From contig CAZDCW010000021.1 in assembly GCA_964504135.1 (NCBI GenBank), positions 1-23,648 on the forward strand: a DNA stretch of 23,648 nt. The letters are read 5' to 3'. The translations under genes were made by a program, and so were the position numbers. Position 1 is the stretch's first letter. Each line of letters opens with the position of its first letter. The DNA comes from JACPTG01 sp964504135 (GTDB lineage Archaea; Nanobdellota; Nanobdellia; Woesearchaeales; UBA10216). Shown piece by piece: positions 14,344 through 21,311 of this stretch. A model generated the notes under the pieces. That model was given only the letters and a program-made list of their open reading frames with translations, was not told where the DNA came from and searched no databases.

Positions 14344-15285
14344 ATGAAGTCAAAACAGGTGCTTCCCTTTCTTGTAGTGCTTGCCGCAGTAGTGCTCGCA
14401 GGCTGCACTACAACAAAGCCAGGCACTGGCGGAAACCCTTTCTGCGGCGGCATTGATGGCATTGAGATGAAGTTTGTTGAGGGCGGCCCTCCGGCAGAGG
14501 TGTTTGACAATAACCAGTTCCCATTTGAGGTGACCCTGCGGCTCCTGAACAAGGGCGAGTTCACAGTTCAGCCGTCAGATACGAAAATAGAGCTGTCAGG
14601 GATTAGCCAGTCAGACTTTGGCGGCCCGTCATACAGCAAGATAGTTGCAGAGGCAGTTCCCTCCAGGCAGAAGGATCAGGATGGCAAGTGTACAGAGGGC
14701 AGTCCGATACACGTGTCTTTCGGCGTCAGCCCTGATGAGCCTTTCAAGTATAAGCATTCCCTGCCTGGGAACACGCCATTCACTTTAAGGGCAGATATCT
14801 GCTACAGGTATAAGACTTCTGCCACGACCCAGTTCTGCGTTGACAAGCTCCTTCCAAGGTTTGACCGCGAGCCGACTTGCAAGATAGATGAGGCAAAGAC
14901 AGTTTCAAATTCAGGCTCGCCTGTGCAGGTTGCAAACTTCAAGCAGGACCCTGGCGGCGAGAATAAGCTTACTTTTTCATTTGATGTGGTTCATAAGGGT
15001 ACAGGCGCAGTGCATGCAGGAGCCCTTTGTGACACGGCTTTCCAGAACAAGAACAAGGTGCATGTTAAGGTGTCTGCAAGCGTTGGCGCAATCACCTGCT
15101 CAACCCTTGGCGGAACAAACGAGGGCGACGTGGTTCTTACTGAGAACAAGAGGCCTGTCACCTGCTCAATGAATACCGCCTCAGTGTCAGGCCAGAGGGA
15201 GTTCCAGACTCCAATCAGCATAGAGCTTTCCTACAACTACAAGCAGCATGAGGACACAGCTATTCTTGTCAAGCATTTGAGGTAA
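14344..15285 (+). CDS. Lipoprotein of unknown function, paralogue 3
   Basis: 313 residues, lipobox LAGC (Cys21). It has the same order of motifs as paralogues 1 and 2 but is more diverged: GIEMKFVEGGPP, RLLNKGEFTV, ICYRYKTSATTQFCVD, SNSGSPVQVANF, SFDVVHKGTGAV and a terminal TPISIELSYNYKQHED. It is more cysteine-rich near the mature N-terminus (NPFCGG). It has its own TATA box and no overlap with paralogue 2. It is followed by a short T-rich stretch (GGCTTTTTGC) that may terminate transcription. Same inference: a surface-tethered beta-sandwich protein, partner of the upstream membrane protein. Confidence 0.75.
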   Translation: MKSKQVLPFLVVLAAVVLAGCTTTKPGTGGNPFCGGIDGIEMKFVEGGPPAEVFDNNQFPFEVTLRLLNKGEFTVQPSDTKIELSGISQSDFGGPSYSKIVAEAVPSRQKDQDGKCTEGSPIHVSFGVSPDEPFKYKHSLPGNTPFTLRADICYRYKTSATTQFCVDKLLPRFDREPTCKIDEAKTVSNSGSPVQVANFKQDPGGENKLTFSFDVVHKGTGAVHAGALCDTAFQNKNKVHVKVSASVGAITCSTLGGTNEGDVVLTENKRPVTCSMNTASVSGQREFQTPISIELSYNYKQHEDTAILVKHLR

Positions 15286-15317
15286 GTTGGCTTTTTGCTC
15301 TGTAATATCATTTAATT

Positions 15318-15488
15318 GTAGCGTTCAGATTGACAGTACAGGAAAGAAAACATGGAAATGGCAGTGAACGAAGCAAGTCCGTACCATTACGATTCCCGTA
15401 AGGGGCTGTTGAATCCAAGGAAGGAACAGGCTGCTGTTTAATAGTTTAAGTTAAAAGTGAACCATGTGTCGCTCAGCCTGCAATTAAA
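15318..15488 (+). repeat. Intergenic repeat element, copy C
   Basis: It lies between convergent genes. The left end GTAGC (15318-15322) is recognisable but the rest of that end is diverged. The right part is well kept: GTGAACGAAGCA, CCGTAC, then GATTC (15391-15395) pairing with GAATC (15411-15415) around a CCC-GTAA-GGG tetraloop hairpin. From 15331 the frame TGA-QYRKENMEMA leads into VNEASPYHYDSRKGLLNPR (15364-15420), then KEQAAV and TAA (15439-15441). The distal motif GTGTCGC..AATTAAA is at 15466-15488. CAGGCTG (15428-15434) can also pair with CAGCCTG (15474-15480). Confidence 0.75.
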
Positions 15489-15508
15489 GGAAGAATCTCC
15501 AGATAAAT

Positions 15509-17710
15509 CTAAAGCCCCATCTTCTTGAACGCCTTTTCGATGCTTTCTTTTGAGTAGCCTGATGCTGCCAGGCTCTTTCTTATCTGTTCCACAGAGGTAT
15601 TGTGCTGCAGGGCAACGTCAGCCATTGCTGCGATTTCATCAACTTCATGGTATCCGATGGACTGGCTTGCCAGGTCTATCTCTGCATCCTGCTTTGGCGC
15701 CGGGACGACTTTCTGGCTTGAGGCTTTTATTGGGATAATCCTTTGGACTGTTTCAAGCTCCTCCATGAGCAGGGGCCCTCTGTCTTTGGGCTGCTCCTTT
15801 GGTAGCTGTTGTACTGGCTGCTCCTGGGCAACCACGCTTACAGGCTGTTTCTCGATTACCTTGCTTACAGCCTGTTTGATTATGGCTGGCTTTACAATTG
15901 GCTTTGGCCTTTGTTTAGGTTCAGGCTTTGCTGTCTTAATTTCAGGCTCTGCTTTAATTGATGCAATAGCAGGCCGCATTTCAGCTGGCTTTGCCTCAGG
16001 CATGGAGTTTAGCTCCTTGTTTAGGGCTTCCTGTTGCTTGAGCAGGATTTGTTCCTGCCTTGACAGGCTTTCCTCACGCTGCTGGAGTTCGGCAAACCTC
16101 CGCTCAACAACGCCAAGCATTGTGTTCAGTTCGCTGTCCTTAAGGCTGAGCTGTTCTTCGCGGCGTTTCATCTCATTTTCCCGGCTTATTAGCTCCCTGT
16201 CCTTCTTGAAGAGGCTCTCTCTCAGGGCTCTGGCTTTCTTTGCGTAGTCGTTAAGCTGTTCTTCTGTCTGGATATGCCTTGGAGTCTGGTTCTGGACCGT
16301 TGTATCCGGCGCAGCTGGCTCTGGAGCAGGCTGCGTTATTGGCCTGAGCTGTATTATTTGGTCTGACCTGGCCCTGAATTCGGTTATGGCTGCGTCAATT
16401 TTCCTGGACTGCTCCCCAAGCTCAAGCTGTTTTCTTGAAACCTCTGACTTGAGCTTTTCATTTTCAGCCCTTAACATGGCCTCTCTGGATGTATAGTCGG
16501 TTATGAGTGCTTTGATGGAGCGGTCTGACTCTGCCTTCAGGCGTGGGAGCAGCCTCTCATAATCCTGCTTTGAGGATTCAAATGCTGATTTAACCTCCTT
16601 GAGGTCTGCTTCCAGGCCAGAGTTTTTCTCTCTTAGCCTGACCGAGTCTAGGAATGCCCTTTTGGCTGCTGCCTCCTTGAGTGTTATGACCTGTCTTGAA
16701 TGGGCTATCTGCTCTTCAAGCTCTATGACGTGCTCTGCTGGCCTGGAAACCTCATGCTTCCTGAGCAGTGCATCCTTTTTTGCGATTTCCTTCTCAAGCT
16801 CAGCCTCCACGCTCTGGTATAGCGCCTCCCTTTGGGATACGAATGCCTTCAGCCTTTCAACCTCAAAGCTGCGCTCTTTCAGCTGGGCTGTAAGCTGGGC
16901 GCACAACGCTTCGTATGATTTTTCTTTTGAATCATGGGCCTGCTTGAGCTTTTCAATTTCATCCTCTTTCGTTTCAATCTGGGCCTTGAGTATTGAGGAC
17001 GCCTGCTGGGCCTTTTGGAGGCCTGTTGTGAACAGGGCTGAATTTTCAGAGAATCTGGCTGAGTCTGATTCCAGCTTTGAGGAGTCAAGCGCCTTGAGCA
17101 GCTCATCCTTCTGGGCCATCTGTTGCCTGTATTCTTCGACCATTGCCCTTTCGGCAGAGTCCCTTAGGAGTATGTGGTCGCGGAGTTTTCTGTTGAGGCC
17201 TTCCAGTTCAGCCACCTTGTGCCTCATCGCCAGAACCTCTACGTCAGGTTTTTTGGGCTGCATTGCCGGCCTGAAGGAGTCTGCACGCTGGCTTAGCTCT
17301 GAGTTGAGCCGCTCAAGTTCTGCAATTCGTGCAGAGAGAGCCTGCACCCTTGACTGGGAATCCTTTTCCTTTACATGCTGCATCAATTCAAGCCCTGACT
17401 CGAGGGCTCTTCCTTTTGAGGCGAGCTTTTTGTTCTCAGATTCAAGGCTGGCAACTCTCAGTTTTAATGAGTCCTTTTCCCCTGAGCCAGCCAGCGCGTT
17501 GTCAAGCTCGCTGGTGAGCCTGTGAATCATGGAGTCCTTCTCCGCAATCTGCATCTTGAACTCATCAACAAGGCCGCGCTGGGCAGAATCCCTTAGGAGT
17601 ATGTGGTCGCGCAGCCTTTTGTTGAGGGCTTCAAGCTCCTTTGCCCGCCTCCTGTTTATGGAGCTGAAAAGCTCTTCAGGGGGCTCATTGGATTCAAGCT
17701 TATTTTTCAT
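15509..17710 (-). CDS. Long coiled-coil protein with C-terminal UBA-like segment
   Basis: 733 residues, family not recognised. Residues about 20-480 are highly charged with heptad-like spacing and should form long coiled coils. A unit of roughly 40 residues near the N-terminus is duplicated: LNKRLRDHILLRDSAQR (about 30-45) and LNRKLRDHILLRDSAER (about 172-188), with about 22 bases almost identical at DNA level. A Pro/Lys/Gln-rich linker (about 580-650) leads to a compact helical end, VEQIRKSLAASGYSKESIEK, of the kind seen in UBA-like or winged-helix tails. Its ATG overlaps the rfcS stop (ATGA), so it is co-translated with the clamp loader subunit. A structural or DNA-associated scaffold role is only a guess. 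Confidence 0.75.
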   Translation of the reverse strand: MKNKLESNEPPEELFSSINRRRAKELEALNKRLRDHILLRDSAQRGLVDEFKMQIAEKDSMIHRLTSELDNALAGSGEKDSLKLRVASLESENKKLASKGRALESGLELMQHVKEKDSQSRVQALSARIAELERLNSELSQRADSFRPAMQPKKPDVEVLAMRHKVAELEGLNRKLRDHILLRDSAERAMVEEYRQQMAQKDELLKALDSSKLESDSARFSENSALFTTGLQKAQQASSILKAQIETKEDEIEKLKQAHDSKEKSYEALCAQLTAQLKERSFEVERLKAFVSQREALYQSVEAELEKEIAKKDALLRKHEVSRPAEHVIELEEQIAHSRQVITLKEAAAKRAFLDSVRLREKNSGLEADLKEVKSAFESSKQDYERLLPRLKAESDRSIKALITDYTSREAMLRAENEKLKSEVSRKQLELGEQSRKIDAAITEFRARSDQIIQLRPITQPAPEPAAPDTTVQNQTPRHIQTEEQLNDYAKKARALRESLFKKDRELISRENEMKRREEQLSLKDSELNTMLGVVERRFAELQQREESLSRQEQILLKQQEALNKELNSMPEAKPAEMRPAIASIKAEPEIKTAKPEPKQRPKPIVKPAIIKQAVSKVIEKQPVSVVAQEQPVQQLPKEQPKDRGPLLMEELETVQRIIPIKASSQKVVPAPKQDAEIDLASQSIGYHEVDEIAAMADVALQHNTSVEQIRKSLAASGYSKESIEKAFKKMGL

Positions 17711-18654
17711 CTTGGCAAGGCGTAGTTGCTGAGCAGCGCCTCGAGCTGGATAAACTCGTCAGCGCCTTCAACCATCCTGAACTCTATCTCTCCGCACCTG
17801 TCTATTAGCCTCAGCTTCCTGGCAGGTTCGCAGTCCAGCGCAGCAGTCTCTTTCTGTATCTGCCTTATCACGTCCAGCCCTGACAGCCCTTGGGCAGCCA
17901 TTGCGTTGAAAAGCCTGTCCCGCGCTTCAACAAACTTTCCGGCTATAGCCAGCGCAAGCACCTCTTTTATTTCTTTTGGTTTTGCAACCCCCGCATGCCT
18001 GTAGACAAGCTCCTCAGTAATGGCCTCTGAGCTGGCAGCTGCGCTCTGCATGATGTTGGCAAGCTTCCTGCAGTCGCCCTCGCTTGAGTCAACCAGGGCT
18101 TTTTTTGCCGCTTGGTCAACAGTCAGGCCTTCGCCTGCTGAAATCCTGTCAGCCAGCATGCCAAGCTCAGCCTCGTTTAGGGGCCTGAACCTGAATACAG
18201 CGCACCTTGACTGGATTGGCTCTATTATCTTGCTGGAGTAGTTGTTGCTTAGGATAAAGCGGCAGGTTCCTGCATAGTTCTCCATTGTCCTCCTTAGTGC
18301 CTGCTGCGCTTCCTTTGTGAGTGAGTCAGACTCGTCAAGGTAGATTATCTTGAAGGGGACATTTCCGATGGCCTTTGTCCTTGCGAAGTCCTTGACCTTG
18401 TTCCTTATCACGTCAATCCCGCGCTCATCGCTGGCGTTCAAATCCAAGAAGTTCTGCCTCCAACCTTCTCCAAAGAGCTTCCTGGCTATGAGCATTGCAA
18501 GGGTTGTTTTTCCGGTCCCTGCAGGCCCTGAGAACATGATGTGGGGGAGGTTTTTTTGCTCGACAAACGACTTTATCCTCCGCACTGTCTCCTCCTGGCC
18601 GACAACCTGTGAGAAATCACCAGGCCTGTACTTCTCTGTCCATAAAGAGCTCAT
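17707..18654 (-). CDS. rfcS: Replication factor C small subunit
   Basis: AAA+ clamp-loader subunit of 315 residues, which with RFC large opens and loads the PCNA ring. Visible motifs are the N-terminal LWTEKYRP box, Walker A FSGPAGTGKTT (43-51), Walker B IIYLDESDSLT (around 104-113, DESD in place of the commoner DEAD), sensor 1 RFILSNNYSSKI and the arginine-finger motif QSRCAVFRF (S149-R150-C151). Length and motif order match archaeal RfcS, without an intein. The large subunit is not in the window. The ATG at 18654 has a TATA box about 28 nt upstream. The gene is followed by the overlapping coiled-coil gene. Confidence 0.96.
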   Translation of the reverse strand: MSSLWTEKYRPGDFSQVVGQEETVRRIKSFVEQKNLPHIMFSGPAGTGKTTLAMLIARKLFGEGWRQNFLDLNASDERGIDVIRNKVKDFARTKAIGNVPFKIIYLDESDSLTKEAQQALRRTMENYAGTCRFILSNNYSSKIIEPIQSRCAVFRFRPLNEAELGMLADRISAGEGLTVDQAAKKALVDSSEGDCRKLANIMQSAAASSEAITEELVYRHAGVAKPKEIKEVLALAIAGKFVEARDRLFNAMAAQGLSGLDVIRQIQKETAALDCEPARKLRLIDRCGEIEFRMVEGADEFIQLEALLSNYALPR

Positions 18655-18678
18655 CGAAAAAAAGCAGTAATGGAATGG

Positions 18679-18686
18679 TTATAAAT
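18679..18686 (-). promoter_or_regulatory. TATA box of rfcS
   Basis: On the minus strand this is ATTTATAA, centred about 28 nt before the ATG at 18654. A leaderless rfcS mRNA is expected. Confidence 0.6.
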
Positions 18687-18718
18687 TTTGTTAGTTTAAA
18701 CACAGGCTTTTCAATAGG

Positions 18719-18982
18719 CTAGACAATGTCCTCTTCTGCCACGACCATGAAGTCGCCTATTGCTATTACGGCGCTGTATGGTATCAGGATATTTCCGTCT
18801 TTGTCCCTTTCAAGCTGCAGCTTCTCAGTGTAGGCAGTGGGCTTGGCTAACACCATGTGTATGAGCTCGCCGGACTTTGACTCAAAGATTATGTCTCCCA
18901 CTTCTCCGAAGCGCTTGCCGGTCTTGCTGACAACTGTCTTGCCGATTATCTGCCTTGAAAACTTCTTTTCCTCATCAGCCAT
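18719..18982 (-). CDS. PRC-barrel domain protein
   Basis: About 87 residues from ATG 18982. It is a single PRC-barrel: FSRQIIGKTVVSKTGKRFGE, VGDIIFESKSGELIHMVL and ILIPYSAVIAIGDFMVVAEE show the strand pattern of this small beta-barrel fold. Archaeal stand-alone PRC-barrels occur widely, and some have been linked to RNA metabolism or cell division; which applies here cannot be seen. The frame extends to a GTG at 18991, but GGTG (part of an anti-16S site) lies 6 nt before the ATG at 18982, which is preferred. It ends 64 bases from the rfcS start on the same strand and could be transcribed just upstream of it. Confidence 0.85.
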   Translation of the reverse strand: MADEEKKFSRQIIGKTVVSKTGKRFGEVGDIIFESKSGELIHMVLAKPTAYTEKLQLERDKDGNILIPYSAVIAIGDFMVVAEEDIV

Positions 18983-19037
18983 AAGCAACACCCGGAAATT
19001 TTTTTAATTCCTGAAGAGTGAGTTCAAAACAGCTGAA

Positions 19038-19046
19038 TATATAAAT
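19038..19046 (-). promoter_or_regulatory. Probable TATA box of the PRC-barrel gene
   Basis: On the minus strand this is ATTTATATA. Transcription would start about 27 nt downstream, leaving a leader of about 30 nt that carries GGTG before the ATG at 18982. A weaker AT-rich site at 18996-19008 could give a leaderless mRNA instead. Confidence 0.4.
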
Positions 19047-19063
19047 TTTTTGCCGCAGAAAAG

Positions 19064-19071
19064 TATTAATA
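19064..19071 (+). promoter_or_regulatory. TATA-like box of the MscS gene
   Basis: TATTAATA is centred 26.5 nt before the ATG at 19094, the same spacing as the other leaderless promoters here. Confidence 0.45.
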
Positions 19072-19093
19072 CTGACTGCCTGTAATCCTTCCA

Positions 19094-20170
19094 ATGGCGC
19101 TTCCTGACAGCCTTTCATGGGCAGGGCAGTATCTGGATGTAATATTGCAGAATGACCTTTTGACAGCAGGCGCGCTTCTGATTGCCTCGGTAATTGGCGC
19201 GAAACTATTGTATTTCATAATAGTGAGGTATTTAACGCAGCTTACAAAAGCCACAAAGACAACGCTTGATGATGAGCTTGTTGCCGCCCTTCAAACGCCG
19301 ATATACTTCCTGGCAATCACGCTTGGAGTCTACTTCTCGCTTCTCCAGGTAGAGGCTCTTTTGGCATACAAGGATGTTATACACAGGATACTGCTCATAT
19401 TCCTGATAATCCTTGCAACTTACACTGTGGCAAGGCTTCTTGTCGCAGTGCTGGGCTGGTACGACAAGGAGGTTTCGCAGCGGACAGGAACAAGGGTCAG
19501 CGAGCACTTCATGCCTGCAATCAGGAAGATAATATACATCTTCATTTATGCGCTTGGCTTCGTAATTATCCTTGACCAGCTCGGAGTGAAGGTCACTGCC
19601 CTTATAGCGAGCCTCGGCGTGGTTTCCCTTGCAGTGGCTTTGGCCCTTCAGGACACCCTTTCAAATTTTTTCGCCGGCTTTTACATTATGGCTGACAAGC
19701 CTTTCAAGCCAGGAGACCTTGTCAAGCTGGAGACAGGCGAGGAAGGGGTTGTGTCAGACATCGGGTGGAGGAGCACCAGGCTGAAGCTTGGCCAGAATCT
19801 TTTGATTGTCCCGAACAACAAGCTTTCCCAGAGCAGGATAATCAACTACAGCCTTCCGATTAAGGAGGTTACATTCAGCGTTGGCTGCGCGACTTCCTAC
19901 AAGAATGACCTTGAAAAGGTGGAGCAGGTCACTTTGAAGGTTGCAAGGGAAGTGCTTAAGGCAGCAGGGGTTAGGAATTTCGAGCCGTCGTTCAGGTTCA
20001 CTGGCTTCGGCGAGTCTAACGTCATGTTCTCAGTTGTTTTAATGTCAGGCAATGGCAAGGACAAGGGAGTGCTGAATCATGAGTTCATCAAGCAGCTGAT
20101 GAAGGAGTTCAGGAAGGAGGGCCTGGAGATTTCGCTGCCTGTTAGAAGGATTTATACCAGCAAGGGTTAG
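19094..20170 (+). CDS. mscS: Small-conductance mechanosensitive channel (MscS family)
   Basis: 358-residue channel that opens under membrane tension and relieves osmotic shock. Predicted helices lie at about 22-45, 69-85, 93-116 and 144-162, before the pore helix. The pore-lining helix ALIASLGVVSLAVALALQDT has the Gly/Ala-rich packing of MscS TM3. It is followed by the family hallmark LSNFFAGFYIMADKPFKPGD and the beta-domain (GVVSDIGWRSTRLK; IVPNNKLSQSRIINYS). The C-terminal alpha/beta domain ends LPVRRIYTSKG. It is somewhat longer than E. coli MscS because of an extra N-terminal helix pair. It overlaps the convergent Cas4-like gene by 4 bp. Confidence 0.94.
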   Translation: MALPDSLSWAGQYLDVILQNDLLTAGALLIASVIGAKLLYFIIVRYLTQLTKATKTTLDDELVAALQTPIYFLAITLGVYFSLLQVEALLAYKDVIHRILLIFLIILATYTVARLLVAVLGWYDKEVSQRTGTRVSEHFMPAIRKIIYIFIYALGFVIILDQLGVKVTALIASLGVVSLAVALALQDTLSNFFAGFYIMADKPFKPGDLVKLETGEEGVVSDIGWRSTRLKLGQNLLIVPNNKLSQSRIINYSLPIKEVTFSVGCATSYKNDLEKVEQVTLKVAREVLKAAGVRNFEPSFRFTGFGESNVMFSVVLMSGNGKDKGVLNHEFIKQLMKEFRKEGLEISLPVRRIYTSKG

Positions 20171-20949
20171 GCGCAGCTGCAGGACTTCCTGCCGCAGGCA
20201 GCAGGCGGTTCTTTTGATTCAAGAAGCGAAAGGACTTTTGCAGTTGTTGATTCAACTTCCTTCTGCAGGAATGGGTTCATTGCCAGTTCGCGTTTCTCGC
20301 CTGAGGAAATGTACTCAACAGCCATCTGCTTTGCAGGGACATTAAACCTGCGCTGGGCAAGAAGGGAATAGGCGGCCACCTGCATTCGGTGCCAGGGCCA
20401 TACTCCTGAGGAGGGGGGTGAGCCTGATTTAAGCTCATACGTTATGCATCTGTCTGGAAACAGCTCAATCCTGTCAATCGCCCCCCGCAGGCTTAGTTCC
20501 CTGGACCTTACCCTCACCTCAGAAAAGATTTTCGGGACAACTGACTGCCATAGGTCAAAGCCGTAGCAGCCATTTGTCAATGCATACTTGTGCACTGCCG
20601 AGGCCCTTAATCCCGCTTCGGCGTCCAGTACAGGCAGCAGTGACGAGAAAGCCTCTGAAGGGTTGATTGACTGTTCTGAAAGCTGGCCTGCCTTCCGTTT
20701 AAGTTGCCATTCCAGCGCCCACTTGTATGCGTCCAGGAACAGGCTGTGCACATCCTCGGCAGTCATCCCTTCCTTGAATGACATGAACACCCTTCTCTCA
20801 ACAAGGTTTGCATGCTGGAATACTGCGTGCTTGACCGAGCCAAGCGTCATCCTCGGTGATGGCGCCGCTGTGATTCCCAGCACCCTTTCATTGAACAGCT
20901 TCCTTCGGCAATAAACATATGCTGCCAGGTCGCTGACGCTTATGAGCAT
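20167..20949 (-). CDS. Cas4/RecB-like PD-(D/E)XK nuclease with Fe-S cluster ligands
   Basis: 260 residues with the Cas4-type nuclease layout. An N-terminal cysteine lies in AAYVYCRRKLF (C14). Then come the GxxxH motif GSVKHAVF (H41), GAIDRIE (D159), YELKSG (E172, K174) and QVAAYSLL (Q190, Y194). Three cysteines end the chain, ACGRKSCSCA (C252, C257, C259). Four cysteines in this arrangement hold a [4Fe-4S] cluster in Cas4 and related Dna2/AddB-type nucleases. There is no CRISPR array or other cas gene in the window, so this is a stand-alone Cas4-like protein, plausibly a single-strand exonuclease in repair. Start 20949 has a TATA box about 26 nt upstream. Confidence 0.85.
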   Translation of the reverse strand: MLISVSDLAAYVYCRRKLFNERVLGITAAPSPRMTLGSVKHAVFQHANLVERRVFMSFKEGMTAEDVHSLFLDAYKWALEWQLKRKAGQLSEQSINPSEAFSSLLPVLDAEAGLRASAVHKYALTNGCYGFDLWQSVVPKIFSEVRVRSRELSLRGAIDRIELFPDRCITYELKSGSPPSSGVWPWHRMQVAAYSLLAQRRFNVPAKQMAVEYISSGEKRELAMNPFLQKEVESTTAKVLSLLESKEPPAACGRKSCSCA

Positions 20950-20971
20950 CGCAAAAACAGGAAAAGCCAGT

Positions 20972-20979
20972 TTTAAATA
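20972..20979 (-). promoter_or_regulatory. TATA box of the Cas4-like gene
   Basis: On the minus strand this is TATTTAAA, centred about 26 nt before the ATG at 20949. Confidence 0.5.
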
Positions 20980-21069
20980 ATTTGCCTGGGAAATTCGAAA
21001 AGCTTGCGAAAAGGGAATCTTAATTCACTCTCTTTTATTCGCAGAAATCCCTTATAAGACTGTTAACAA

Positions 21070-21250
21070 GTAGCAGGCTGACTCATTAATGGTCGGCAGT
21101 TAGTGGTTAGTAGTTATACCCGGACAGTGAACATTGCAGATGCAGTGAACCAAGCCAGGCCGTACACTTGCGATTCCCGACAGGTGCTGCTGAATCTGAT
21201 GCAGCCACAGCCTGCTGCTTATTAGTCACATTAGTAGTTTAAGTTTAATC
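21070..21250 (+). repeat. Intergenic repeat element, copy D
   Basis: It fills half of the 362-base gap between divergent genes. The left end GTAGCAGGCTGACTC starts at 21070, and AGCAGGCTG (21072-21080) can pair with CAGCCTGCT (21208-21216). The hairpin GATTC (21172-21176) / GAATC (21192-21196) encloses a GACA loop. The frame is open for 47 codons from 21082 to a TAG at 21223-21225, reading LINGRQLVVSSYTRTVNIA, then DAVNQARPYTCDSRQVLLN and ending QPQPAAY. It is 96% identical to copy B over the first 97 bases. The distal GTGTCGC motif seen in A-C is not evident here. Confidence 0.8.
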
Positions 21251-21280
21251 AGGCCAGCTCCTTAATGAAAATGCAGTAAA

Positions 21281-21289
21281 CTTATTAAG
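21281..21289 (+). promoter_or_regulatory. TATA-like box of tyrS
   Basis: CTTATTAAG is centred 27 nt before the ATG at 21312. A weak AGGT lies close to the ATG, but the spacing fits a leaderless mRNA. Confidence 0.45.
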
Positions 21290-21311
21290 CCCGCCTTCAA
21301 AACAGGTCAAT

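Noticed and set aside
16599..17525. Long open frame (308 codons) on the + strand opposite the coiled-coil gene
   Set aside because: It is Ser/Leu/Ala-rich low-complexity, as expected when a Glu/Lys/Leu-rich coiled-coil gene is read on its opposite strand; it has no promoter or ribosome site and no recognisable motif.
20167..20949. A CRISPR-Cas locus, suggested by the Cas4-like protein
   Set aside because: No regularly spaced repeats and no other cas gene occur in the window; the dispersed repeats are kilobases apart with genes between them.
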